From contig NZ_SPUI01000003.1 of the NCBI RefSeq assembly GCF_004522095.1, positions 496,001 to 560,000 on the forward strand: DNA of 64,000 nucleotides, in the 5' to 3' direction. This document shows positions 23,931-31,700 of this stretch, in pieces. Numbering within the stretch: the stretch's first letter is position 1; every line of letters starts with the position of its first letter. Below the pieces are notes generated by a model. The model searched no databases. It saw only the letters and a program-made list of their open reading frames with translations, and was not told the DNA's origin. Position numbers and translations under genes: made by a program. This DNA comes from Nocardioides sp. 503 (lineage in GTDB: Bacteria; Actinomycetota; Actinomycetes; Propionibacteriales; Nocardioidaceae).

Positions 23931-24223
23931 GACGCTGCCTTGCGGAGGATCCGGCGGCGCTCGGCGGCGGACCTCCCGCCCCAGATGCCGTAGGGCTCCT
24001 GGCGGTCGAGGGCGTGGTCCAGGCACGGGGTGACGACCGGGCACCGGGCGCAGACGGCCTTGAGCGCGGCTGGGTTGCCTCCCTGCTCGGGGAACATGCC
24101 GTCGGGGTCGACCTGGGCGCACATCGCCGAGCTGATCCACGCCGGCGGGAGCGGCAGCCCGTGGATGTCGACGCTGGGCTCACCCGCCGTCTGGACGCTG
24201 CGGTCCTGTCGGTGGAGTGCCAT
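23927..24223 (-). CDS. WhiB-family iron-sulfur regulator
   Basis: A 98-residue WhiB-like protein. The four cysteines are visible: MCAQVDPDGMFP, then AVCARCPVVTPCLDHAL, and the following turn motif EPYGIWGGRS that identifies the family. WhiB proteins bind a [4Fe-4S] cluster and act with sigma factors; phage versions such as the one of TM4 can down-regulate host genes and block superinfection. ATG at 24223 overlaps the preceding stop. Confidence 0.95.
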   Translation of the reverse strand: MALHRQDRSVQTAGEPSVDIHGLPLPPAWISSAMCAQVDPDGMFPEQGGNPAALKAVCARCPVVTPCLDHALDRQEPYGIWGGRSAAERRRILRKAAS

Positions 24224-24399
24224 CAGCAAGGCACCTCCTGCACGAGGACCGCACCGGCGGCGGGGGTCGAGGTCTCCGCCGGTGCGGTGGCAGGGGCGGC
24301 GCAGTCCGGGCACGGGACGTAGACCAGATCGCGGTCCTCGATCGTCAGCACGACGCTGGCGTCGAGGCAGCGCGGGCAGGCAGGGCTCGGCTCGTTCAT
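24223..24399 (-). CDS. 58-residue zinc-ribbon protein
   Basis: The product contains CPRCLDASVV and VPCPDCAAP, a four-cysteine zinc ribbon, followed by an Ala/Thr/Pro-rich tail. ATG at 24399; its stop overlaps the WhiB start. Similar small ribbons are common in early operons of actinophages; function unknown. Confidence 0.68.
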   Translation of the reverse strand: MNEPSPACPRCLDASVVLTIEDRDLVYVPCPDCAAPATAPAETSTPAAGAVLVQEVPC

Positions 24400-24497
24400 C
24401 GCGCGCTCCGCGGCAGGCTGGCCATGGTGCACAGGCAGCCGACCAGCAGCGCGCCGTGGAGAAGAGCCAGCAACATCAGCTTGTCGGCGTAGGTCAT
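24396..24497 (-). CDS. 33-residue membrane protein
   Basis: The ORF encodes MTYADKLMLLALLHGALLV and a short tail, one predicted membrane helix. GAAGGATATCC gives a ribosome site before ATG at 24497 and the stop overlaps the next ATG. Function unknown. Confidence 0.55.
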   Translation of the reverse strand: MTYADKLMLLALLHGALLVGCLCTMASLPRSAR

Positions 24498-24522
24498 CGG
24501 ATATCCTTCGGTCAGTAGTTGT

Positions 24523-24559
24523 CGCCCCCGTCGTTGGCCTTGCACGCCGGACGGGGGCG
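24523..24559. terminator. Hairpin downstream of the excisionase-like gene
   Basis: CGCCCCCGTC and GACGGGGGCG form a perfect 10-bp stem with a 17-base loop, between the Xis-like gene end (24576) and the next early gene (24497). It may separate the immediate regulator pair from the rest of the early array. Confidence 0.6.
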
Positions 24560-24575
24560 CTGCTGTTCTGTGGAG

Positions 24576-24797
24576 CTAGGCGTCGACCAGGTCCTCGAAC
24601 CAGGCCTCGAGCTGGGCGCGGGAGAAGAGGTAGAGCCCTCCCCCGTTGGTGCCGGTGCGCTTCCCGCGCAGGCGGCCCGCCTTGACGGCCTCTTGCAGCA
24701 CGTCCACCGACACGTCGCACAGGGCGGCGGCCGACTTGAGCGTGAAGAAGAGCGGCCCGTCGTTGGCCGGCGCTGCCTTGCGCGAGGGGTGGGTCAT
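24576..24797 (-). CDS. Excisionase-like helix-turn-helix protein
   Basis: A 73-residue protein with the HTH_17/excisionase pattern: LFFTLKSAAALCDVS, VLQEAVKAGRLRGKRTG, and a closing LYLFSRAQLEAWF. Such proteins bend DNA at attachment sites during excision or act as small regulators. It is coupled to the XRE-type gene (ATG at 24797 overlaps that stop). Its position opposite the repressor suits a Xis/Cox-like function. Confidence 0.8.
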   Translation of the reverse strand: MTHPSRKAAPANDGPLFFTLKSAAALCDVSVDVLQEAVKAGRLRGKRTGTNGGGLYLFSRAQLEAWFEDLVDA

Positions 24798-25114
24798 GCG
24801 ACCGCGGCCTCCCGACGGGTGGAGCCGGATGCGTTTGTCACTCGCTGCAAGCGAGAGCCATCATGGCGCTCGAAGAGCTCCTCCACGTCGCGGTCGAGCC
24901 ACTTCGCGATCGTCTTGGCGAGGTCCTCGGAACAGCCCCGCATGGCGCCGGTCTCGAGCGCGGAGATGGTGGCCTGGGTGCACTTCGCCAGGGCGGCGAG
25001 GTCGTACTGGGTGTAGCCGGCGCGCTTGCGAGCCGTCACCAGCGTCTTGTTCTCCAGCACTCGCATCCACGTGCTCCTGTCGAATCGCTTCTTCGGCCTG
25101 CGCTTGGTGTTCAT
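24794..25114 (-). CDS. XRE-family regulator, Cro-like
   Basis: A 106-residue XRE-type HTH protein: TLVTARKRAGYTQYDLAAL, then KCTQATISALETG, the classic helix-turn-helix. The start is ATG at 25114, with a GGGGGG run upstream. It is the first gene of the leftward lytic array and faces the repressor across 171 bases, as Cro faces CI. It likely represses the lysogeny promoter or tunes early transcription. Confidence 0.85.
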   Translation of the reverse strand: MNTKRRPKKRFDRSTWMRVLENKTLVTARKRAGYTQYDLAALAKCTQATISALETGAMRGCSEDLAKTIAKWLDRDVEELFERHDGSRLQRVTNASGSTRREAAVA

Positions 25115-25135
25115 CTTCGACCCCCCTTGGTTGGT

Positions 25136-25176
25136 TTGACAAGTGAAGTCTGCTCCAATCCCCATTCTATTGTCAA
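25136..25176. promoter_or_regulatory. Divergent control region with facing TTGACA elements
   Basis: TTGACA at 25136-25141 and TGTCAA at 25171-25176 are inverted copies. The minus-strand TTGACA would serve a promoter reading into the Cro-like gene, with CAGACT as a weak -10 box 18 bases downstream. Between them lies GTGAAGTCTGCTCCAA (25143-25158), which recurs with one change just upstream of the integrase gene. Confidence 0.6.
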
Positions 25177-25211
25177 GGCTCGCGGCCAAAGGTCCAGGTC
25201 AGAGGCTCAGT

Positions 25212-25233
25212 TTCAGGATTCACTTATCCTGAA
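25212..25233. promoter_or_regulatory. Perfect operator palindrome before the repressor gene
   Basis: TTCAGGAT-N6-ATCCTGAA is a perfect 8-bp inverted repeat of 22 bases. It overlaps TATCCT (25225-25230), a likely -10 box for the repressor transcript, whose ribosome site GGAGG lies about 40 bases on. This fits an autoregulatory operator. Confidence 0.68.
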
Positions 25234-25240
25234 AAATGTT

Positions 25241-25257
25241 CTGGTGGTTCGCACCAG
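25241..25257. promoter_or_regulatory. Second inverted repeat in the repressor leader
   Basis: CTGGTG-N5-CACCAG forms a short perfect inverted repeat between the operator palindrome and the repressor ribosome site; it could be a second protein site or an mRNA hairpin. Confidence 0.4.
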
Positions 25258-25285
25258 TGAGAACACTTCCCGGAGGATCTTCCGC

Positions 25286-26032
25286 ATGACCGACGAGGCG
25301 ATGACGCTGCAGCAGATCGCGCAGCTCGCCGTCGACCGCAACGGCGGTGCGGGCGGCCGTGCGTTGGACCGCGTCGCGAAGTCGAAGGGCCTCACGCTCT
25401 CCTACACGACGGTCGACAAGATCATCGCCGGCACCTACCGATCGACGCCCAAGGCGTCGACACTCGACGCGCTGTCGGTGCTTGCCGGCGTGCCTGCCGC
25501 CCAGGTCTACAAGGCCGCCGAGCGTCCAGTGCCGCGGGCGAAGCTCGCCGACCAACTACCCGAAGGGGCCGACTCGCTGACGCCCCAGCAGCGCGAGGTC
25601 GTGCTAGGCCTGGTGCGCCAGTTCGTCCAGGCGAACGAGGTCCTGACCAGCGCTCGCAACCTAGTAGTGCACGGCGTCTCCGGCACTGGCCTCGAGGACA
25701 GGCTGCGGATCCTTCTCCACGCCCTGCACGAAGAGAGCAGCCCCCGCGTGCCAGCCGACGTCTTCTACACCGCCAACTACGACGCCCTCCTGGAGGCGAT
25801 CTTCGATGGCGCGAACATCCCGGACGAGAGGGAGCTGAAGTTCGGCACGTACGGCATGCCCGACGAAGACCGGCACGACGACACTCCCGACGATCCGCGC
25901 TTCCACTACGACTCACTGGCTGACGCCGCGCGCACCACCGGCAAGCCCTCGGCCGGCCAGCAGCGCCGCAAGGACGCCGAGCAGGCTGGCGAGCCGCCGG
26001 CCGACGACCCCGATGACGTGGAGCCCCGATGA
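25286..26032 (+). CDS. Probable prophage repressor, HTH N-terminus
   Basis: A 248-residue protein. Residues 1-85 resemble an HTH domain of phage immunity repressors (MTLQQIAQLAVDRNG, LSYTTVDKIIAGTYRST, STLDALSVLAGV). The middle (100-180) is helical, and the last 50 residues are acidic, Pro/Asp/Glu-rich and probably disordered. GGAGG lies 8 bases before ATG at 25286. It heads the forward lysogeny block and is followed by an ImmA/IrrE peptidase gene, the pair that in other phages gives induction by repressor cleavage. Confidence 0.82.
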   Translation: MTDEAMTLQQIAQLAVDRNGGAGGRALDRVAKSKGLTLSYTTVDKIIAGTYRSTPKASTLDALSVLAGVPAAQVYKAAERPVPRAKLADQLPEGADSLTPQQREVVLGLVRQFVQANEVLTSARNLVVHGVSGTGLEDRLRILLHALHEESSPRVPADVFYTANYDALLEAIFDGANIPDERELKFGTYGMPDEDRHDDTPDDPRFHYDSLADAARTTGKPSAGQQRRKDAEQAGEPPADDPDDVEPR

Positions 26033-26322
26033 AAGCCATGCTCGCGCTGCTGACCGCCGGAGTGCTTGTGATCGCTGCCGTGGCTGTCTACGCCGTCTTC
26101 ATCCGGGACCCGGAGCGCGACAAGGCGGAGTCCTACTTCAGCCACTACCTCGACACGTGCGACGAGGCGGAGGCCGATCAGTCCAACCTGAGCCTCAACG
26201 AGCAGCTCGCCACCCCGCCGGACTTCGAGTGCGACCGCAGCGTCGACGAGCTGCTGGACATGTGGGAGGACGAGAACCGGCCCAAGCCCTCGGAGATCGC
26301 AGCCCACCCGACGCCCCGCTGA
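26029..26322 (+). CDS. Small membrane-anchored or secreted protein
   Basis: A 97-residue protein whose first 27 residues form a signal anchor (MLALLTAGVLVIAAVAVYAVF), followed by an acidic extracytoplasmic domain with two cysteines (DTCDEAEADQ, FECDRSV). ATG at 26029 overlaps the repressor stop (ATGA), so it is made in the lysogen. A membrane or surface protein expressed with the repressor could act in superinfection exclusion; this is inferred. Confidence 0.68.
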   Translation: MKAMLALLTAGVLVIAAVAVYAVFIRDPERDKAESYFSHYLDTCDEAEADQSNLSLNEQLATPPDFECDRSVDELLDMWEDENRPKPSEIAAHPTPR

Positions 26323-26348
26323 TCGAAGTCGGTGTCGGCGGCGCCACC

Positions 26349-26354
26349 TAGCGT
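26349..26354 (+). promoter_or_regulatory. -10 box of a leaderless promoter
   Basis: TAGCGT, then 7 bases, then ATG at 26362. It gives the peptidase gene its own promoter although it also lies downstream of the repressor. Confidence 0.6.
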
Positions 26355-26361
26355 CCCCGCC

Positions 26362-26808
26362 ATGCAACGCACGCCTTCCCCGCGCCAGCACCACCCCTGG
26401 CGAGTCTTCTCCACGCTGACCGAGTGGAAGCTCGAGTGGACCGACGACCTGCCGGCCGGGACGCTCGGCAGGACCGAGTTCGACGCGAAGCGCGTGCTGC
26501 TCGCCAACGGCATGGACCAGGCCGAGCGCCGGTGCACGATCGCGCACGAGACCCAGCACATCCTGCGCGGGCCCTACCCGGCCCACCGCCGGCTGTACGA
26601 GGAGCTGACCATCGACCGGAAGGTGTCACGCCTGCTCATCCCCTCGGTGAGGAAGATCGGGCACGCCCTGGCGTTCCACCGCGCCGACGTCGAGCAGGCC
26701 GCCGACGAGCTCTGGGTTGACGAGCCGATCCTGAACGTCCGGCTCAGTAGTCTGGCGCCGCGCGAGCGGGCCTACATGGCCGAGCAGATGGCCACGATCC
26801 TGGTGTAG
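26362..26808 (+). CDS. ImmA/IrrE-family metallopeptidase
   Basis: A 148-residue zinc peptidase with the HExxH motif in CTIAHETQHILRG (near residues 58-65) and a following acidic ligand region LYEELTIDRKVSRLLIP. In ICEBs1 and related elements ImmA cleaves the immunity repressor after DNA damage. Here it is adjacent to the repressor gene, with a leaderless start at ATG 26362. The longer frame starting at 26332 would place the -10 box inside the coding part and was not used. Confidence 0.88.
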   Translation: MQRTPSPRQHHPWRVFSTLTEWKLEWTDDLPAGTLGRTEFDAKRVLLANGMDQAERRCTIAHETQHILRGPYPAHRRLYEELTIDRKVSRLLIPSVRKIGHALAFHRADVEQAADELWVDEPILNVRLSSLAPRERAYMAEQMATILV

Positions 26809-26810
26809 TG

Positions 26811-27053
26811 CTACTCGGGCGGCGTGCCGATCGACGGTGCGTCGTAGGTCTGGACCTCGTCGTACTGGATCTCGATGTTGTGCGCAGGACTCACCCACAC
26901 CGCTCTAGTACCGGCGTCCGAGACGTTGCTGAGGCTGACGTTCAGCCAGACCCCGCCCTTCGACGCGAAGGCATTCGTGAGGAGCGTCCGCAGCTCGTCG
27001 AGGTCCTTGTCGCCCAGCTCGTACACGTCGTCATTGATCTTCATGTGGCCCAT
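26811..27053 (-). CDS. Small phage protein of unknown function (80 aa)
   Basis: The product starts MGHMKINDDVYELG, with a helical middle (LDELRTLLTNAF) and strands at the end. The ATG at 27053 was preferred to the one at 27074 because TACGGT (27061-27066 on the minus strand) lies exactly 7 bases upstream, a leaderless arrangement seen repeatedly here. It ends 2 bases from the convergent peptidase gene. No family recognised. Confidence 0.62.
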   Translation of the reverse strand: MGHMKINDDVYELGDKDLDELRTLLTNAFASKGGVWLNVSLSNVSDAGTRAVWVSPAHNIEIQYDEVQTYDAPSIGTPPE

Positions 27054-27074
27054 GGCCCTCACCGTATCCGCCAC

Positions 27075-28343
27075 TCAGGCCGGCTGGCCGTACTGCAGCG
27101 CCGAAGCGACGAGCTCGACCGCCTCAAGCTTGGGCGCGCGGTGGATGCGCCGGTACTCCCCCGACTGCGCAGCTGTCGAGTGCCCGAGCAGCGACTTGAT
27201 GACCTCGGGGTCGACGCCGGCCTCGCCGAGCTGTGTGGCGGTGACGTTGCGGCACTCGTGGATCTTGAAGTAGCGCCCAGCCGGGTGGCCCACCGGCACG
27301 GGCCCGAGCTCGGTGCGGTCGTCGTACGTCGCCAGCGCCGCGGCGCCCTGGATCGCGTACCACTCGGCGAGGTCGCTCTTGTCGTTCGCCGGGCGACCCG
27401 ACGCAGCTGGGAAGACGAGCCCCCAGGGGTTCGCCGGCCGCTGCTCGAGCCACGCGCGCATCGCGGTCTCGAAGGCGGGCGTCATCGGCAGGACCCGCAC
27501 CCCGGCCTTCGACTTGGGTCGCACCAGGTGCCAAGAGTCGACGAGCTGGCGGGCGTCGTAGCCGTCGGGCACCCGGAAGCCCGACGTGCGGTCGCGGGCG
27601 ACGTTGTAGGGCAGGTTGTCTAGCTGCCACTCGAGGCGGATCTCGTGGGCGTCGAAGTCGACGTAGTCCTCGGTGAGGCCGAGCACCTCGCCCTGGCGGG
27701 GGCCGTAGAGCAGCGCCATGGCCCAGCGCACCCCGTGGGGCAGGTCTGCGGCGACGCGCAGGCAGGCGACGGACTCGGGCAGGGTGAGGTCCATGCGGTC
27801 GCTCTGGGCGGTCTTGGGCGCCGGGACGAGCAGCACGCGCTGCGGCACCTGGTGGCCTTCGACGATCGCGGCCCGCAGCAGGTTGAGCAGCGTGCGGTGG
27901 GTGGCGGCCGCGGTGGCCTCCTTGCGGCCGGCCTGGCGCTGGGCGTCGGCGACCGCGCGGAGGTCGGCCGGGGTCAGGGTCTCCAGGCGCTTGTGCCCGA
28001 TGGTCGGGATGATCCACCGACGTACCGGCGAGGCGGCGGCGTTGTACCCGCGGGGCGCGAGGGTGCGCTTCTTGATGTCCAGCCACGCCAGTGCCCACTG
28101 CTTGACCGTCGTGCGCGCCGACTGGGTCGGGGTGCCGCTGGCCTCGATTGCCAGGCGCTTGTCGCGCAGCTTCTTCACCACGGCGGCGCGATCCACCTTG
28201 GGCTTGCCGGTCGACTTCACTGACACCGTGATGCGCCGGCGCGTCCCGGCCGCGGTCTCCCCCACCTCGATGGTGGCGATCCAGCGGCGGTCGCTCTGGC
28301 GCTGGTAGACGCTGCCTTCGCCGTACTCGCGCCGCTTCGCCAT
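27075..28343 (-). CDS. int: Tyrosine recombinase, prophage integrase
   Basis: A 422-residue integrase. The N-terminal arm-binding domain (GEGSVYQRQSDRRWIA) is followed by a core-binding domain (residues about 80-180) and the catalytic domain with ALLYGPRQGEVLGL (Arg), HECRNVTATQL (H-x-x-R), LLGHST (His) and GEYRRI (Tyr). It integrates the phage into a tRNA-Arg gene whose fragment lies 130 bases from its start. Expression may be controlled by the site GTGAAGTCTACTCCAA that begins 3 bases upstream of the ATG. Confidence 0.96.
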   Translation of the reverse strand: MAKRREYGEGSVYQRQSDRRWIATIEVGETAAGTRRRITVSVKSTGKPKVDRAAVVKKLRDKRLAIEASGTPTQSARTTVKQWALAWLDIKKRTLAPRGYNAAASPVRRWIIPTIGHKRLETLTPADLRAVADAQRQAGRKEATAAATHRTLLNLLRAAIVEGHQVPQRVLLVPAPKTAQSDRMDLTLPESVACLRVAADLPHGVRWAMALLYGPRQGEVLGLTEDYVDFDAHEIRLEWQLDNLPYNVARDRTSGFRVPDGYDARQLVDSWHLVRPKSKAGVRVLPMTPAFETAMRAWLEQRPANPWGLVFPAASGRPANDKSDLAEWYAIQGAAALATYDDRTELGPVPVGHPAGRYFKIHECRNVTATQLGEAGVDPEVIKSLLGHSTAAQSGEYRRIHRAPKLEAVELVASALQYGQPA

Positions 28344-28345
28344 GG

Positions 28346-28361
28346 GTGAAGTCTACTCCAA
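28346..28361. promoter_or_regulatory. Operator-like site shared with the immunity region
   Basis: GTGAAGTCTACTCCAA differs by one base from GTGAAGTCTGCTCCAA at 25143-25158, in the same orientation. It abuts the integrase start, so a protein bound here would affect integrase expression. Confidence 0.55.
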
Positions 28362-28364
28362 AAA

Positions 28365-28384
28365 TGTAGCCATCTCTGTAGCCA
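28365..28384. repeat. Direct repeats TGTAGCCA, likely integrase arm sites
   Basis: TGTAGCCA occurs at 28365-28372 and again at 28377-28384, spaced 12 bases start to start, between the integrase gene and the attachment core. Repeated short sites in this place are typical arm-type integrase binding sites. Confidence 0.6.
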
Positions 28385-28470
28385 AGTATCCCTCCAAATC
28401 CCCCGGTGGACCCCCAGAAACCCGCACTCTCAGGCGGGCAAGCGTCCATCGCCCGCAGGTCACCTTCTGC

Positions 28471-28512
28471 CTCCTAAGCGAAAGGTCGCAGGTTCGACTC
28501 CTGCCTGGGGCA
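28471..28512 (+). other. Attachment site: 3' fragment of tRNA-Arg(CCT)
   Basis: The stretch begins with an anticodon loop CTCCTAA (anticodon CCT), then the variable region, a perfect T arm (GCAGG-TTCGACT-CCTGC) and the acceptor strand CTGGGGCA. No matching 5' half (GCCCCAG, D arm) is found upstream, so this is not a full tRNA. Phage integration usually leaves the complete gene at one end and the 3' fragment at the other; this end, beside int, carries the fragment. CCA is not encoded. Confidence 0.85.
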
Positions 28513-28536
28513 CGGTCTCCGCCTCGCCCCGCCTCA

Positions 28537-28562
28537 GCGCCGGAGGAGGCGGCCTCCGGCGC
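28537..28562. terminator. GC-rich hairpin after the tRNA fragment
   Basis: GCGCCGGAGG and CCTCCGGCGC make a perfect 10-bp stem with a 6-base loop 25 bases after the tRNA end. It is probably the original terminator of the host tRNA gene. Confidence 0.65.
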
Positions 28563-28655
28563 CACCTCCCGTACGGCGGTCAGGGTGCGGCGGGCGCTCC
28601 GCCAGACCGGCCGCGACCAGCCCGGCGATCGGCGGGTGGGCCCGCCGACGCACGC

Positions 28656-28693
28656 GAGCCGCCCCCGACCTGACGGCAGGTCGGGGGCGGCTC
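28656..28693. terminator. Strong terminator of the secreted glycosidase gene
   Basis: GAGCCGCCCCCGACCTG and its exact complement form a 17-bp perfect stem with a 4-base loop, ending 8 bases from the stop of the minus-strand gene at 28702. Confidence 0.85.
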
Positions 28694-28701
28694 GGGTGCT
28701 C

Positions 28702-31700
28702 TCAGCGCCGCACGCGCACCCGCACGACGCGCGTCACGGTGCGGTCACCGACGCGCAGCGTGACCCGCACCCGGTGCCCGCCGAGGGCGGCCTTCCGGCC
28801 GATGGCGAACGAGAGGGTCACCTTCCGCACCCCTCCGGCGCGTACGCCGGGGACCCGGACGACCCGCTTGCCCGAGGCGCGCAGCGCCGCCGGCGTCCGC
28901 GCGCTCACGGTCGAGCGGAGCACGCGCGACGTCTTGTTGCGCACGGTGAAGGTCATCCGCGCCCGGTGGCCGCGCTGGACGGTGACCACCTTCTGCGCGG
29001 CGCCGAACGTGACCGCACCGAGCGGACCGCGCGGGCCCTGCGGGCCCTGGGGACCGGCCGGACCCTGGGGGCCGGTGGCGCCCGGCGTGCCGGACTCGCC
29101 TCCGGGACCCTGCGGACCCGTCGGACCCTGGGGACCCGTCGGACCCGTCGGACCCGTCGGACCGGTCGGACCGTCCTGGCCCGGCTCGCCCGGCTCGCCC
29201 TTCAGAGGCCCGGTGCTCAGACCGGTGAGCGGCACCTCGAAGCGCCCCTCGGGCGTGTTGGCCGTGACGACCAGCTCCGCGGTCGAGGTGACCTCGGCCG
29301 CCGACGGGGAGAAGCGGACCAGCGCCTCGCAGGTCGCGCCGGGCGCGATCTCGACGTCGACGCACTGCTCGCCGGCCAGGACGAACTCGCCGGCCGGGCT
29401 GCTGCCCTTCGCCGCGATCGCGAGCTTGGTGATCCGCAGCGGCTGGTCGCCGCTGTTGGTCACCGTCACGCGCTGGCCGACACCGACCGTCCCGACGGGC
29501 TGCGTCGGGAAGACCGGCGCCGGGGCGTCGATGCGCGAGCCCGGTCCGGCGTACGCCACGACCTGCACCGTCCGCTGGCCGGTGACCGGTGCGGTCGAGG
29601 CCGCGTCGGTGTACTCCCGCATCGAGTCGCTCGTGACGCTGAGCGTGACCGCGCCCGTGCGCAGACCCGTCAGCTGACGGGTCTCGGGGTCGAGGATCGC
29701 GATCTTCTTGCCCGCGCGGGCCGACTCGACGGCGGCGTCGCCGGAGCCGATGGCCAGCCCCGGGTCACCGGACCAGTGGACCGAGACCGGGAAGGCCAGG
29801 GGCACGACCCGGCTGCCGGGCGTGACGCCCGACGGCTGGACGACGTGGCCGCCGACGGTCGCGCTGCGGCTCACCTCGAGAGTCTCCGGCGCGTCGACGA
29901 CGGTCTCCTGGGAGAACGCCCGGACGTCGGCGGTCAGCCACTGCTCCCCCGCCGAGGCGTCCCGGTCGACGCCCCAGCTCAGCCAGCCGGTGAGGCCGCC
30001 GCGGTCGGGCGTGCCGTACGGCGACTTGCCGGACGACGGCAGCACCACGAACGGCACACCCTCGAGCCGCTGGACGCTCGCGATCTGTGCGTGCGAGCCG
30101 ACCATCGCGACGCCCTTGTCGCTCTCCTCGCGGAAGTCGGTGAGCAGCTTCTCCACCAGTCGCACCTCGATGCGGTCGGTGAGCTGGCTGGCGTCCGTCT
30201 CCGCCGGGTCCTCGACCGGGTGGTGGGCGAAGACCATGACGTTGTCGACGGCCGGGTCGTCGGCCGCGGTGTCGAGGGCCTGCTGCAGCATCGGCAGCTG
30301 GTCCCAGTCGGAGCCCCGCAGCGAACCCAGGGCGCTGTTCAGGAGCACGAACCGCGTGCCCTTGTGGTCGAACGTGCGGTAGGGCTGGCCGAACTCCGCC
30401 TCCCACGCGTCGAGCGTCGACTGCACGTTGCCGACGCCGTAGGACTCGTGGTTGCCCGGCACGTAGTAGCACGGCACGGTGCCGGACGCGGGGTCCGGCG
30501 TGCTCTCGGCCTGGGGCTCCTCCCCCAGGCCGATCAGGTCGCAACCGCCGGCCTCGAGGGTCTGGCGCGCGAGCGTGACGTCCTCGGCCAGGCCGCGGTC
30601 GACGATGTCGCCGTTGAGCACGATCAGGTCGGGCTTCTGGGCGCGGATCCGCGCCAGGGCGGCGATCGCGACCTTGGTCAGCTCGGGCTGGGCGGCGGTG
30701 AACTGCACGTCCGACAGGGTCGCGAAGCTCCAGTCCCGCTCCTCGTCGACGCGACCGTCGGGTGAGAACAGCGGGTCCGCGAGCAGCGGCTCCTGGCCGG
30801 GCAGCTCGATCTCGGACGGCACGTCGGCCTCGATCCCGCCGAAGACGAAGTGGCCGGCCTCCTGCTGGCTGACCGCGGTGTTGATGCCCTGGAAGGAGTT
30901 GAAGCGGATCGGGTACGTCGCCGTGGACGGGATCGTGAACGTGACGTACTGCCACTGGTCGGAGGCCACCAGGCCGGTGCCGTAGAGGCCGTGGGACTTG
31001 CCCGCGGCGTCCCAGAAGCCGGCGTAGGTGAGGCCGGACGGGACCAGGACGCTGGACTTCATCTTGACCCGCACGCGCAGCGGCTGCCCAGGGATCTCGA
31101 CCCAGCGGGCCGGCACTCCGGCGGCGGTGATGCCCTTGTTGCGGGTGGCGCTGAAGTCCAGGCGGACGCCCTCGGGGTCCTTGGTGATCGCGACCGTGGA
31201 GCCGGCCGAGCTGTTGCTCGTCCAGCGCCCGGAGCCCGCGGCCTCGTCGTCGAAGGCGTAGGGGCGCACGGTCTGCACGCCGACCGTGATCGGCAGCCGG
31301 GTGGTCCGGCCGCCGGCGCTGAGGACCAGCACGGTGCCGCCGTCGGTGAGGGGCGTGATCCTCAGGCCGGTGCCCGAGGGCGTGACCTTGATGATGCGGC
31401 GGTCGTAGTCGAGGTCCAGGTCGGCGGCCTCGACCGGGGCGGTGAAGCCCTGGCCGTCACGGCCGGTGACGCGGAGCTGGACGGCGTTCGCCGGCACGGG
31501 GTCCGCGATCGCGATCCGGTTGGTCGAGAGCTCGAGGCTGCGCAGCGGACGCAGCACCCGGACGCGCGCGACGCCCTGGCTGCCGTCGGCGGTGCCCTTG
31601 ACCGTGATCGTGCCGCTCGCGTCGGCGGGTGCGGCGAGCAGCCCGCTGTCGACCATGCCGGCCGACGTGCTCCAGCGGACGTCGCCACGCGCGAGCGGGA

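Larger units (their letters stand above)
1..28512. mobile_element. Integrated siphovirus prophage, right part
   Basis: The block runs from a tape measure gene cut by the window start to an integrase and a tRNA fragment. Module order is packaging, capsid, tail (leftward end), replication, recombination, regulation, immunity, integration (rightward end), typical of temperate long-tailed phages of Actinobacteria. Genes overlap by 1-10 bases (ATGA or GTGA) over most of the left-going array, unlike the spaced host genes that follow. The right boundary is the 3' end of a tRNA-Arg fragment at 28471-28512. The left boundary and the lysis genes lie outside the window. No clear frameshift or insertion was seen in any structural gene, so the prophage may be intact, but this cannot be decided from one end. 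Confidence 0.93.

Noticed and set aside
28430..28512. Complete tRNA-Arg gene
   Set aside because: Only the anticodon loop, T arm and acceptor 3' strand are present; the acceptor 5' strand and D arm are missing upstream, so it is an attachment-site fragment.
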